Positions 35,251-44,022 of a DNA stretch of 53,766 bases are shown in pieces. The notes beneath the pieces were generated by a model, which saw nothing but the letters and a program-made list of their open reading frames with translations, did not search any database and was not told the origin of the DNA. Source of the stretch: Actinomycetota bacterium (GTDB lineage Bacteria; Actinomycetota; Actinomycetes; S36-B12; CAIYMF01); NCBI GenBank assembly GCA_947455705.1, contig CANGPO010000010.1, forward strand, positions 1 through 53,766, given 5' to 3'. The position numbers and the translations under genes were made by a program. How positions within the stretch are numbered: the stretch's first letter is position 1; each line of letters begins with the position of its first letter.

Positions 35251-36377
35251 GTGATCTGTGGCTCCAACGCGACCGGATCCGGGGCGAAGAATCGCACCAC
35301 TGCGCTTGCGATGCCTTCTGCAACCGCGTCGCGGAAAGACGGATCAGACAAGCGCTGAGCATCTCGCGGATTCGATAGGTAACCGCATTCGATGCGGACG
35401 GCCGGCATGCGCGTGAGTCGTAGCAGATCCCATGTCATCGCATGCGTACGGCAGTCGGTGAAATCCGTTCGCGCACAGATCTCTTCCTGCACCATGTCGG
35501 CGATGCGAGCCCCCAGCCGAGATCCGGTGCCCACCAGAGGATCGCCGTAATAGAACGTGGCACACCCGGCGGCATGCGGCGTGCCTACGGAGTCGACGTG
35601 CACAGACAGCACAAGATCTGCGCCCGTGTGGTTCGCGAAAGCTGCGCGCTGGCTTTCGTCCATGCTGCGGGTTGAATCCACCGATCGCGTGAGGAGCACT
35701 TGTACGCCAAGAGCGGCAAGTCGACCTTCCACGCGTCGGGCTAGATCACCGGCAACCGTTGATTCGGTCAACGCCCCATGGGTAAGGCCAAGATCATCAC
35801 CGCCATGACCGGGATCGATGACCACGACTTTGTTGGCAACACCGGTGCATAGGGACTCCAGTGCCGTGAGCTCTCGCAAGGTCGTCGAACTGACCGCGCC
35901 ACCACTCATCGTTCGGGCGAGCCGGGCAAGTGCGCGATACGTCTCTGGACCGCAGGTGCCGTCGGAATCGACCCCAACGCTGCGCTGAAATTCCCGCAGG
36001 GCCCGATCCGTCTGAGGTCCGAAGATTCCGTCAACTCGGTCGACGTGAAAGCCCAAACTGGCAAGACGTTGTTGAAGTGATCGGACATCGTCGCCTGAAA
36101 TCAGCCAGCCTGCGCGAAACGACAGAATCCGGTCGCCGAGCTGCCAGCGGGCTTCTTCCAGATGGCGAAAGGTTTGTACGCCAACTACGCCGTCGACGGT
36201 GAGCCCGCGCTGTTGTTGAAATGCGCGCACTGCTTCGTCGACGGCGTCATCGAATGTGGCCGGCGAGGAGTCCGGGGTTGTTCCGGGCTCGGGAAGGAGT
36301 CCTAAGCGGTGCAATCGATCGCGGATCTCCGCGACCGCTGCACCGGAATCCCCGCGCCGTGAGGCGGGAGAAGACAT
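35247..36377 (-). CDS. cwlM: CwlM-like N-acetylmuramoyl-L-alanine amidase family protein
   Basis: The 376-residue protein has two peptidoglycan-binding domains of type 1 (about 10-75 and 85-155, with VDGVVGVQTFRHL and VDGIFGPQTDRALREFQ) and an amidase_3 domain (about 180-365). Expected zinc and catalytic positions appear kept: His in DPGHGG, Glu in LTESTV, His in LSVHVDS and Glu in RIECGYLSN. No signal peptide or membrane helix is seen, as with mycobacterial CwlM, a cytoplasmic PknB substrate that stimulates MurA. That regulatory role is inferred from position (trxB-trxA-cwlM) and architecture. Confidence 0.88.
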   Translation of the reverse strand: MSSPASRRGDSGAAVAEIRDRLHRLGLLPEPGTTPDSSPATFDDAVDEAVRAFQQQRGLTVDGVVGVQTFRHLEEARWQLGDRILSFRAGWLISGDDVRSLQQRLASLGFHVDRVDGIFGPQTDRALREFQRSVGVDSDGTCGPETYRALARLARTMSGGAVSSTTLRELTALESLCTGVANKVVVIDPGHGGDDLGLTHGALTESTVAGDLARRVEGRLAALGVQVLLTRSVDSTRSMDESQRAAFANHTGADLVLSVHVDSVGTPHAAGCATFYYGDPLVGTGSRLGARIADMVQEEICARTDFTDCRTHAMTWDLLRLTRMPAVRIECGYLSNPRDAQRLSDPSFRDAVAEGIASAVVRFFAPDPVALEPQIT

Positions 36378-36383
36378 TCGGGC

Positions 36384-36710
36384 CTACAGGAATTCGGCGA
36401 GATCTGCCAGCAGAGCTGCCTTGGGCTTTGCTCCAACGATCTGCTTAACGAGTTGACCACCCTTGTACACATTCATGGTCGGAATCGACATGATGCGTTC
36501 GTTGGCAGCAATCTGAGGGTTCTCATCGATGTTGAGTTTGGCAACGATCAACTTGTCGGCGTTATCGGCTGCAATCTCTTCAAGCACCGGAGCGATCATC
36601 TTGCATGGGCCACACCACTCGGCCCAGAAGTCAACGAGTACCGGCTTTTCGCTCATGAGCACATCGTCGGTGAACGTTGCGTCGGTCACGGTCTTAGTTG
36701 ATGTCCCCAT
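36384..36710 (-). CDS. trxA: Thioredoxin
   Basis: The 108-residue protein is a single thioredoxin domain with the WCGPCK active site (about 31-36) and the cis-Pro motif SIPTMNVYKGG. It reduces disulfides in cytoplasmic proteins. ATG 36710 is chosen because AGGGA lies 6 bases upstream; the longer frame lacks support. It sits 6 bases before the CwlM-like gene and 212 bases after trxB. Confidence 0.95.
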   Translation of the reverse strand: MGTSTKTVTDATFTDDVLMSEKPVLVDFWAEWCGPCKMIAPVLEEIAADNADKLIVAKLNIDENPQIAANERIMSIPTMNVYKGGQLVKQIVGAKPKAALLADLAEFL

Positions 36711-36922
36711 CTTGTTCCCTCTCTCATTGCCTAACTTGCCTGACGTGCGATGCCTATCGATCAGCCTGACTGCGAACGCTCCGTGCGATGTCGAGCCCAC
36801 TGGTACTCGATAACGTACGCGGTAGGTCTGACGCGAGCCACCCGTTCATCCCAGTATCGGCCATTTGTCTTGCGATATCGGGTGATCGGCGCCTGTGGCG
36901 TGCCCTTTACCGGCCTATGTGC

Positions 36923-37855
36923 TTACGACTCGTGGGCGGCGAGCCAACGCTCGGCATCCAAGGCAGCTGAGCACCCTGAACCGGCGGCGGTGATTGCCTG
37001 CCGATAGGTGTGGTCGACCACATCTCCGCAGGCGAATACTCCGTCAACGTTCGTACGAGTGCTGCGGTCTTGGACGATCACGTAGCCCGATTCGTCCAGG
37101 TCGACCTGTCCGACAACTAATTCAGATCGCGGATCGTGCCCGATTGCCACGAAAACACCCGTTACCGCGAGCTCGCGTGTGTCACCGGTGACGGTGTCGC
37201 GCAAGACGACACCCGATACGCGATCCTCACCGAGGATTTCAACAACCTCAGAATTCCACGCGAAGGTGATCTTGGGATCGTTCATAGCGCGTTCCTGCAT
37301 GATCTTGCTGGCACGCAGTGAGTCACGACGGTGAACCAGGGTGACGTTGGCAAATCGGGTCAGGAAGGTGGCCTCCTCCAAGGCGGAGTCGCCACCCCCG
37401 ACCACGATGATGTCTTGGTCACGGAAGAAGAAGCCGTCGCAGGTCGCACACCACGAAACCCCGTGTCCGGAGAGGCGCTTTTCATTCGGTAGGCCGATCT
37501 CGCGGTACCCAGAACCCATTGCCAAGATCAGGCTGTGGGCTTGGTAGGTGTTACCGGCTCCGTCCTTGACGGTCTTAATTGCACCGCTGGTGTTGATCTC
37601 GACAATGTCATCGGTGATCATCTCGGTGCCGAATCGCACGGCCTGAGCACGCATGTTCTCCATGAGTTGCGGGCCCATGACCCCGTCTTCGAAGCCGGGG
37701 AAGTTTTCGACCTCGGTGGTGTTGATCAGGGCTCCACCAGCGGTTACTGCACCCTCGAACAGCAATGGTTCAAGTTGGGCGCGCGCGGCATAGATGGCAG
37801 CGGTGTATCCCGCTGGACCTGACCCGATGATGATGACGTTACGAACATCGCCCAC
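36923..37855 (-). CDS. trxB: Thioredoxin reductase
   Basis: The 310-residue flavoenzyme has an FAD-binding [16 protein letters not shown] at the N-terminus, the redox CATC motif in [11 protein letters not shown] (about 133-136), NADPH-binding [12 protein letters not shown] and C-terminal [10 protein letters not shown]. It transfers electrons from NADPH to thioredoxin, encoded next. GTG 37855 has AAGGG about 8 bases upstream and gives the family start [11 protein letters not shown]. Confidence 0.95.
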   Translation of the reverse strand: MGDVRNVIIIGSGPAGYTAAIYAARAQLEPLLFEGAVTAGGALINTTEVENFPGFEDGVMGPQLMENMRAQAVRFGTEMITDDIVEINTSGAIKTVKDGAGNTYQAHSLILAMGSGYREIGLPNEKRLSGHGVSWCATCDGFFFRDQDIIVVGGGDSALEEATFLTRFANVTLVHRRDSLRASKIMQERAMNDPKITFAWNSEVVEILGEDRVSGVVLRDTVTGDTRELAVTGVFVAIGHDPRSELVVGQVDLDESGYVIVQDRSTRTNVDGVFACGDVVDHTYRQAITAAGSGCSAALDAERWLAAHES

Positions 37856-37965
37856 GACGAAAACCCTTCTTCGGCGGGCCGGTTGGCCCAATGGCGCTGT
37901 GGTGCACCTGCGCAACGATCTTAGGCCGGATTACATTCCCATCCGTACCGCGGGTGCCCACGAAC

Positions 37966-38772
37966 TCAGCTGGTGGCTGAGATGACGCGGTGATCCAGGA
38001 GCTTGGTCTGGTTCGCCGAGCAACCAGGTTCAACAATCCACACGTCGAGGTGGGTGATGTCACCGGCGACGGGACGGATGACCAGATCGGCGGCCCGCGC
38101 CACAAGCAGGTCATCGGTCTGAACGGAGTAGCTAACTCCGGTGATGACGGCGGTGGGTGGGTTACCGGCGGTGCCCGTGATCGTCGCCAGGCACTCAGCC
38201 CAGCTGTTGGCTTTAGTAGTGACGTCGTGGGTCATGGACGGGTCTGCCGCGCTCATCGATGTGTCCATGGGTTGAGCACTGGCCAAGATGGTTGTCACCT
38301 GGGCGGCAACGGTGGCTTGACGAACCATCGCGTTCGGAGCGTTGACGACTCGGGTCTCGGATGCGAGTTGAGCACTCGTGGCGTTCTCGGGGGCAGATGC
38401 GGCCACGTAACTGGAATCTGCCGTGCCAGTCGACGGCCCATTCGACGTCGTTGGTTGCTGGTAAAGCCAGGCGCCACCAATCAACACCACAGCCGCAGCG
38501 GCGATTGCCAGCCAGCGAGGATTCCAACGGGTGTCCGAGGTTGATGCCGACTCGGTTGCGGATCCTTCCAAGCCGGTGCTGCGGTGGCGCTGCTCGTCAG
38601 CCAGGGCTTGGTCGATGCTCGCCGCGATGGTGGCTGGAATCTGCTGATCGGTGGCGGCCAGGCGACCAAGTAGGCCCGAAATCCATGCCTGGTCCTCAAT
38701 GCTGGCCACAGGTTCGGAAGTGGAACCCAAGGCAGAGTTCTCACCAGAGGGTTCACCCTGATGGTCTGTCAT
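37966..38772 (-). CDS. Probable membrane-anchored anti-sigma factor for SigM
   Basis: A 268-residue protein with a cytoplasmic N-terminal part (about 1-80, including a LLGRLAATDQQIPATIAAS helical stretch), one transmembrane helix (about 93-112) and an external Ser/Thr/Ala-rich region. Its start overlaps the sigM stop by 4 bases, the usual arrangement of sigma and anti-sigma. The HXXXCXXC zinc motif of ZAS anti-sigma factors is not present. Counterpart of the gene after sigM in Mycobacterium (Rv3912). Confidence 0.72.
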   Translation of the reverse strand: MTDHQGEPSGENSALGSTSEPVASIEDQAWISGLLGRLAATDQQIPATIAASIDQALADEQRHRSTGLEGSATESASTSDTRWNPRWLAIAAAAVVLIGGAWLYQQPTTSNGPSTGTADSSYVAASAPENATSAQLASETRVVNAPNAMVRQATVAAQVTTILASAQPMDTSMSAADPSMTHDVTTKANSWAECLATITGTAGNPPTAVITGVSYSVQTDDLLVARAADLVIRPVAGDITHLDVWIVEPGCSANQTKLLDHRVISATS

Positions 38773-39521
38773 GGGTTACCTCCTTGATCGTCACGTGTTG
38801 GGTCGTTAAGGGGCTGCGGTTGTCTTATTGCGGTAGCGGGGCTTGGCGACGTGTTCGCGGTGGACGCACCTGTTGGCACTGTGGACTCAGCTGTTGGGAC
38901 TGTGACGCCTGAATCGAGGTCTGGGTTCCGTAGGCCGGCCAATGCCTGGGCGAGGCGGGTTCGCCCGCGTGCACAACGGCTCTTCACCGTGCCCTCGGGG
39001 ATCTCCAGGATAGCTGCGGCCTCGATCACCGACATTCCCTCCACATCGACGAGCACGATCGCTGCGCGCTGGTCGGCGGGTAGCGCTGCGAGTGCCTTCT
39101 CGATTTCGTGACGCAACTCGAAACTGTTGATGTCGTCGCGGGTGTCGGCGAGGCCTCTGTAGCCGCTGTCTTCGCCTTCATCGGGCAGCGGCACGGTGGG
39201 CCGGACCTTGCGTCGGCGCAATCGGTCGAGGCTGGCATTGACCACAACGCGATGTAGCCAGGTGGTTACGGCTGCCTCACCACGAAAACTGGCGGCATTT
39301 CGGAACGCGGAAATCAACCCGTCTTGCAGGGCGTCGGCGGCTTCTTCAGCGTCACCCGTGGTGCGCAGGGCTACGGCCCACAGACGGTCGCGATGTCGAA
39401 TGACGAGGTCGTTGAACGCCTGCGGATCTCCAGCGACATGTGCGGCCAACAATTCGGCATCCGTGGCATGCATGCCAGCGTCGTTCGACCCGGGGATGAT
39501 CACGGGTGGCTCGCTGCTCAT
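38769..39521 (-). CDS. sigM: ECF RNA polymerase sigma factor SigM
   Basis: The 250-residue sigma factor has region 2 (about 30-100: FNDLVIRHRDRLWAVALR, DALQDGLISAFRNAASFRG) and region 4 (about 125-185: LPADQRAAIVLVDVEGMS, EGTVKSRCARGRTRLAQ). A Pro/Thr/Ser tail of about 60 residues is longer than usual. The trxB-trxA neighbourhood identifies SigM. A GGAAC string at 39560-39564 (minus strand) may be part of an autoregulated promoter, but no clear -10 follows. Confidence 0.9.
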   Translation of the reverse strand: MSSEPPVIIPGSNDAGMHATDAELLAAHVAGDPQAFNDLVIRHRDRLWAVALRTTGDAEEAADALQDGLISAFRNAASFRGEAAVTTWLHRVVVNASLDRLRRRKVRPTVPLPDEGEDSGYRGLADTRDDINSFELRHEIEKALAALPADQRAAIVLVDVEGMSVIEAAAILEIPEGTVKSRCARGRTRLAQALAGLRNPDLDSGVTVPTAESTVPTGASTANTSPSPATAIRQPQPLNDPTRDDQGGNP

Positions 39522-39607
39522 GGTGACACCAGCCTACGGCCCTTCTCCTGCGCGACGAGGTTCCTGCGCACATGTGATCGCGTCGACATGGCCCGCGCCG
39601 TACTCTC

Positions 39608-40189
39608 GTGGGTGTGGATATGACGACGGCTGTTCTGACCGGGCTTGGGTTGGCGGGTGCCGCGGGCCTTAATGCTTACATCCCGTTGCTCGTTGTTGGT
39701 GTGCTTGTGCACTTGGGTTACCTATCAGTTCCGGCACCCTTTGATTCGCTCGGACAAACGCCGATCTTGATTGTGTTGGCGGTGCTGTTGGCGGTGGAGT
39801 TCTTTGCGGACAAGGTGCCCGGGGTCGATTCCGTTAATGACGTTATCCAAACCGTCATCCGGCCGGCGGCTGGCGCATTTTTGGCCGCTGGCAGTTTAGG
39901 TACGTTGACGAATCTTCCGCCGTGGGTGGGCGTGGCCGCCGGCATCATTACTGCCGGCTCGGTTCATGGTGTGAAAGCGGTCAGTCGTCCGGCCATCAAC
40001 GTGGGCACCGCCGGAGTGGGTGGGCCCACTGTGAGCGTGGTCGAAGATGTTGTTGCCCTCGTTGCGAGTTTCTTGGCCATCGTTGCGCCCATCGTGTTGG
40101 CGATACTGGTCGCGATCGGCCTGTTCGTTGGTTTGCGGTTTTGGCGTAAACGTCAGAAGAAGTCAGCCTTGCGAGCGTCTGTCAGCTGA
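39608..40189 (+). CDS. DUF4126 membrane protein
   Basis: The 193-residue protein matches DUF4126: LGLAGAAGLNAYIPLL near the N-terminus, FFADKVPGVDSVNDVIQTVIRP and GSVHGVKAVSRPAIN. About four or five transmembrane segments are visible (about 7-32, 50-66, 82-120, 148-176). The function is unknown. Start is GTG 39608 or ATG 39620 (TGGA precedes the ATG closely). Divergent from sigM and convergent with the pseudokinase gene. Confidence 0.85.
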   Translation: MGVDMTTAVLTGLGLAGAAGLNAYIPLLVVGVLVHLGYLSVPAPFDSLGQTPILIVLAVLLAVEFFADKVPGVDSVNDVIQTVIRPAAGAFLAAGSLGTLTNLPPWVGVAAGIITAGSVHGVKAVSRPAINVGTAGVGGPTVSVVEDVVALVASFLAIVAPIVLAILVAIGLFVGLRFWRKRQKKSALRASVS

Positions 40190-40197
40190 CGGGCGGG

Positions 40198-41670
40198 CTA
40201 TCCCACGATCTTGATCTCGCTGATTCCGCCTTGGTATCCACCAGAATCGGCGGCAGGTAGTTGGGTGAACCACACCAGCACGTATTGAGTTCTCATCGGC
40301 TTAGGAAGTCGGAGCCGGAGTTCAGATCCAGCAGCAGTCGCTTGGGCGAGTACCTCGAACTTCTCCGGTGCCAATGTCGGGTCGTTCGAGGCGCCGACGG
40401 TGACATCGGTACCGCTCCCAACCAGATTCAGCTGAACTGCGGTGATTTCTCGAACCGAGCCGAGGTCAAACATGAGGCCCACGCCCTGTTTGCCAGACAT
40501 ATCCGCGCGTCGGTACACCACCGTGTGCCATGCGGTGGCGGGGTCTCCATCGAAGGCGAACGGGGCTTCGGCGACGTTTTCGCTGTTGTTGCCGTAGGGA
40601 TCGACATCCTTGGCAGACAGAATCGCAAGCGACTTTTCGACGGTAGGTGTCACGGTGGTTGGTAAGGGTTTGGGCGATGCGCTCGATACCTGCGGTCTCG
40701 GTACCAAAAGGGGGCCACTTCCCAAACCGAGCATGAGACTGACGCCGAGTCCCGCTAGGCCAATAGCTGCCGCGGTGAAGAGTACGACGCTGCCGATCCG
40801 CAGGAACGTGCGTCCAGTGCGCACTGGGCGCCGCTTTGTTCCGGGTAGTGCGACAAGAGTTGAGAGCTCTTCGACGATTTCGTCGACATTGTCGAATGGG
40901 GTTTCACCCTTATGCGTTGGCGTCGTTAAGAGCGCTCGCGTACAAATCTGATCGAGAGGCTCAGGTACGTCGGCGACGACGCGGCTGGGCCACGGTGCGT
41001 GATGTTCGACCATAGGCACACCGGGCAGGCCATCGACGGCCTCGGGTTCTGGCCATCGATTGGTCAACGTTGCGTAGAGAACCGCGCCCGCAGCGTGTAC
41101 ATCAGCAAGCTCTGGGCTGGTCTCGGGATAGATGCCGTGCAGAGCAAGATCGACACCGAGACCACGAACCCGCACCTCGCCATCCGCACCGATCATGACC
41201 GAATCGGGACGCAGGTGCCCATGAGCTTGACCGGCGGCGTGAACCGCGCTGAGGTAACGGGCGACTTCCAGTGTCAACGTGGCCGCTTCGACCGGTGGCA
41301 TGGCCAGATCTCCGCGTGCAATGAGGAACTCGCTAAGAGTCGCAGCGTCCACCCATTCGGAAATAATGATCAACAAGCCACTTGATCGGTCTTCCACAAC
41401 GTCCAGAATCGGGACTGCTCGCCGATCAAATACTCGCGCTGCCGCTTGGGCTCGTTCTCGAAGTTCTTTGGCTCGATCATCACTCAGTGGGAGTAGGCGC
41501 ACACTCACTGGTCGTTTCAACCGCTCATCAGTTGCGTGCCAGACCGAACTTCCGGCCCCGTCCCCAACCCGATCGACCAGCCGATAGCGGTCGAGTAGTC
41601 GCGTGTCGGGCGAAGGCATCGCACCACTGCGCGACTTCTTACGCTGACGCGCTAGGGACGAGGTGGTCAC
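40198..41670 (-). CDS. Membrane-anchored pseudokinase with discoidin-like external domain
   Basis: A 490-residue protein: a kinase-like domain (about 25-270), a transmembrane helix (about 290-315) and an external region (about 345-490) that reads like an F5/8 type C or galactose-binding fold. Catalytic motifs are lost: the HRD loop reads HGHLRPDS, DFG reads GLG, and the ATP-lysine region reads SVRLLP. It should not phosphorylate. In Mycobacterium the same pseudokinase is fused to MurJ and, when phosphorylated by PknB, recruits FhaA. Here it is a separate gene near murJ. A regulatory role on MurJ is inferred. Confidence 0.85.
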   Translation of the reverse strand: MTTSSLARQRKKSRSGAMPSPDTRLLDRYRLVDRVGDGAGSSVWHATDERLKRPVSVRLLPLSDDRAKELRERAQAAARVFDRRAVPILDVVEDRSSGLLIIISEWVDAATLSEFLIARGDLAMPPVEAATLTLEVARYLSAVHAAGQAHGHLRPDSVMIGADGEVRVRGLGVDLALHGIYPETSPELADVHAAGAVLYATLTNRWPEPEAVDGLPGVPMVEHHAPWPSRVVADVPEPLDQICTRALLTTPTHKGETPFDNVDEIVEELSTLVALPGTKRRPVRTGRTFLRIGSVVLFTAAAIGLAGLGVSLMLGLGSGPLLVPRPQVSSASPKPLPTTVTPTVEKSLAILSAKDVDPYGNNSENVAEAPFAFDGDPATAWHTVVYRRADMSGKQGVGLMFDLGSVREITAVQLNLVGSGTDVTVGASNDPTLAPEKFEVLAQATAAGSELRLRLPKPMRTQYVLVWFTQLPAADSGGYQGGISEIKIVG

Positions 41671-41750
41671 TTTCCCATGGTAGGTGAGGATTTGTCGGGA
41701 ACGCGCGCCTGAAAGGCCGATGGCGCATTGTCTGAATGGTGAAAAGTTAT

Positions 41751-42167
41751 TTAACTGACGGGGTCGATACCGGTCACGGTTGCCCGTGGGAGCGCATAGG
41801 TGCGTAAGGGCGCAATGAGCCCCACCACGATGGTGGGCGCTCGACGCTCGAGTGTGACCTCGATGGAATGGTGATCGCCTGTCATCACGCGAATGGATAC
41901 CAGTCGGTCAGGTGTTGTTTTCACGAATGACTCGACGGCTCGGATGGCCGCTGCCTGTGAGGCTGAATTCCTGAAGGCCTCGTTACCTAGTTGGGCTGCG
42001 GTGACAGCATCATCGTGAACGTGAACCGATGCGGACGTCATCGACATTGCGTCGAACATGACCGCACAGATGATTCCGATGACGAGAACAGTTCGAGTGA
42101 TGCTGCTCAGCAGGACGGTGCCGCGGTCCGAAGATCGCAGCCCGCTCATCGATCTGAGTACGCCCAC
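41751..42167 (-). CDS. Small TadE-like single-helix protein, function unknown
   Basis: The 138-residue product begins with a short basic segment and SSDRGTVLLSS, then one long hydrophobic helix (about 23-45), and a predicted alpha-beta external domain with no cysteines. The pattern of a charged segment, a polar helix start and a 20-residue helix is reminiscent of TadE-like pseudopilins, but I cannot confirm homology. GTG 42167 and ATG 42149 are both possible starts. It lies between murJ and the pseudokinase gene in the same direction, so a connection to envelope function is possible. Confidence 0.6.
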   Translation of the reverse strand: MGVLRSMSGLRSSDRGTVLLSSITRTVLVIGIICAVMFDAMSMTSASVHVHDDAVTAAQLGNEAFRNSASQAAAIRAVESFVKTTPDRLVSIRVMTGDHHSIEVTLERRAPTIVVGLIAPLRTYALPRATVTGIDPVS

Positions 42168-42231
42168 TCGTTAGGTATCGGGTTATCGCCCGCTCGTCCC
42201 CATGCTGCGTGGTAACGAATAGCCGAATGGG

Positions 42232-44016
42232 CTAACGTCCGACTCGCTTTCGAATCATGCCGACGACCTCGTTGACCTCGGAGATCCGCATGGTGTGTGC
42301 GGCGGCCAGATAGACCACACCACCGATGACTCCGACTAGGGCGATGTCCAGCAGGGCACTGATGCGGGGACTACCGGGTAGATGATCGGCAAGAAACAAC
42401 TGTGCGCCCCGCATGACGATGAATGTGGCCAGCCCGGCCAGACTCATCCGAACCAAAGACCTGACGGTTCGATGGGTTTCGAGACCACCGAGCTTGCGCG
42501 AAATGACGATCCACGCCACGACCAGGGTGATCCAGTAAGCCGCCACGTAGCCGATGGCCAGTAACCCGAGTGCGGCCGGACCAGGATCGCGCGAGAAGTA
42601 AATCTCGAACAGCGGGACGGCGATGGCCAAGTTCAGGACGTTGAGAACCACGGTGACCCAGAAGGCGGTTCGAGTTTGTTCGAGTGCGTACCACCCGCGA
42701 AGGATCACGTAATACAGGGTGAAGGGGAGAAGTCCAAGAGCAAAGACCGATGCTAGGGCGCCTGTTACGCGGGCAGATTCGGTGGACGTCTGGCCGTAGT
42801 TGAACAGCAGCACACCAGCTTGAGTTCCGAGCACCATGAGCGCTACGGCTGCCGGAACTATCAGGGCACTAGCCGAGCGCATCCCGGCCGACAGGTCTTT
42901 GGCTAGATCACGGTAGTCGCGATCATGTGCGGCGCGACTCATCCTCGGCAGGAGTGCGGCAACAATCGAAACCGTGATGACTGAGTGCGGCAGGATGAAC
43001 ATTAAGTGTGCGTTGGTGTACGAGGTAAGACCGGCTGCGGTCAGTCCTTGATCCTGGGAAACGGCGTTGACGCCGGTCGCTAATCGAACGATGACCGCAT
43101 AGGCGACTTGATTGACGGCGACCAAGCCGATAGTCCAAAACGCAAGCGATCCCGCGGTGTTGAGTCCAGCCCCCCGAAACTTCAGCGTTGGGTGATAGAC
43201 GTAATCGACTTTACGTAAGACGAAGATCAGGACGAGAGCTTGGCAAACCACACCGAGGGTCGTACCGACGCCCAGAAGGGTGACTTCATTCGGTTCGAGT
43301 CTTCCGTCCGCACCGGCGGTCGGACCAGCCACAACGATGAACATACCGAATGTGATCACTGCGACGATGTTGTTGACGATCGGGGCAAACATGGGCATCG
43401 CGAAGTGGCCGCGAGCATTCAACACTTGCGACAACATCGTGTAGACGCCATAGAAGAAGATCTGTGGCAGACATAGGCGGGCGAATGCCGTGGCAAGAGC
43501 CAACTGTTCAGGGGTGTAGCGCGGGCTTGCATAGATCCTCACGATGAAGGGCGCACCGATCACCGCGATCACGGTCAACACCAACAGCAAAAGTCCTACA
43601 AGGGTGATGAGCCGATCGGCATACCCATCACCGTTATCGGCGTCGTCTTTCATGTGACGCACCAACTGAGGAATGAATACCGCGTTGAGCGCGCCACCGA
43701 TGACCAAGATGTAGACGACATTGGGCAGCGTGTTTCCGAGGTTGAACATATCGGCGACGGTGCCCGCGCCCAGGGCAGCTGCCAGAACAATGCCGCGAAG
43801 GACACCGCCGGTTCGCGATAGAACTGTGCCCGCACCCATGACCACGCTGGATGCCATGGCACTGTTTCGGCCTGTGGTTGTACCTGGCGACTGGCCCGCA
43901 GCCACCGATACTGCGGCCGGTGCATCCGTGACGAGGTCACCGGTTAATTCCTCGGCGAGCTCTTCGACAAACTCGTCGTCGTTGAGACTTCCGTCATTCG
44001 GGGGGGTCGTCGTCAT
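42232..44016 (-). CDS. murJ: MurJ (MviN) lipid II flippase
   Basis: The 594-residue protein has an acidic N-terminal cytoplasmic tail (about 1-45) and about fourteen transmembrane helices typical of MOP-superfamily flippases. The conserved VLSRTGGVLRGIVLAAALG opening and the RMSRAAHDRD region are visible. MurJ moves lipid II to the outer face for the PBPs. Unlike the mycobacterial protein there is no fused pseudokinase; that is a separate gene 560 bases downstream. It is 6 bases downstream of the DUF6049 gene. Confidence 0.94.
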   Translation of the reverse strand: MTTTPPNDGSLNDDEFVEELAEELTGDLVTDAPAAVSVAAGQSPGTTTGRNSAMASSVVMGAGTVLSRTGGVLRGIVLAAALGAGTVADMFNLGNTLPNVVYILVIGGALNAVFIPQLVRHMKDDADNGDGYADRLITLVGLLLLVLTVIAVIGAPFIVRIYASPRYTPEQLALATAFARLCLPQIFFYGVYTMLSQVLNARGHFAMPMFAPIVNNIVAVITFGMFIVVAGPTAGADGRLEPNEVTLLGVGTTLGVVCQALVLIFVLRKVDYVYHPTLKFRGAGLNTAGSLAFWTIGLVAVNQVAYAVIVRLATGVNAVSQDQGLTAAGLTSYTNAHLMFILPHSVITVSIVAALLPRMSRAAHDRDYRDLAKDLSAGMRSASALIVPAAVALMVLGTQAGVLLFNYGQTSTESARVTGALASVFALGLLPFTLYYVILRGWYALEQTRTAFWVTVVLNVLNLAIAVPLFEIYFSRDPGPAALGLLAIGYVAAYWITLVVAWIVISRKLGGLETHRTVRSLVRMSLAGLATFIVMRGAQLFLADHLPGSPRISALLDIALVGVIGGVVYLAAAHTMRISEVNEVVGMIRKRVGR

Positions 44017-44022
44017 AGGGGG

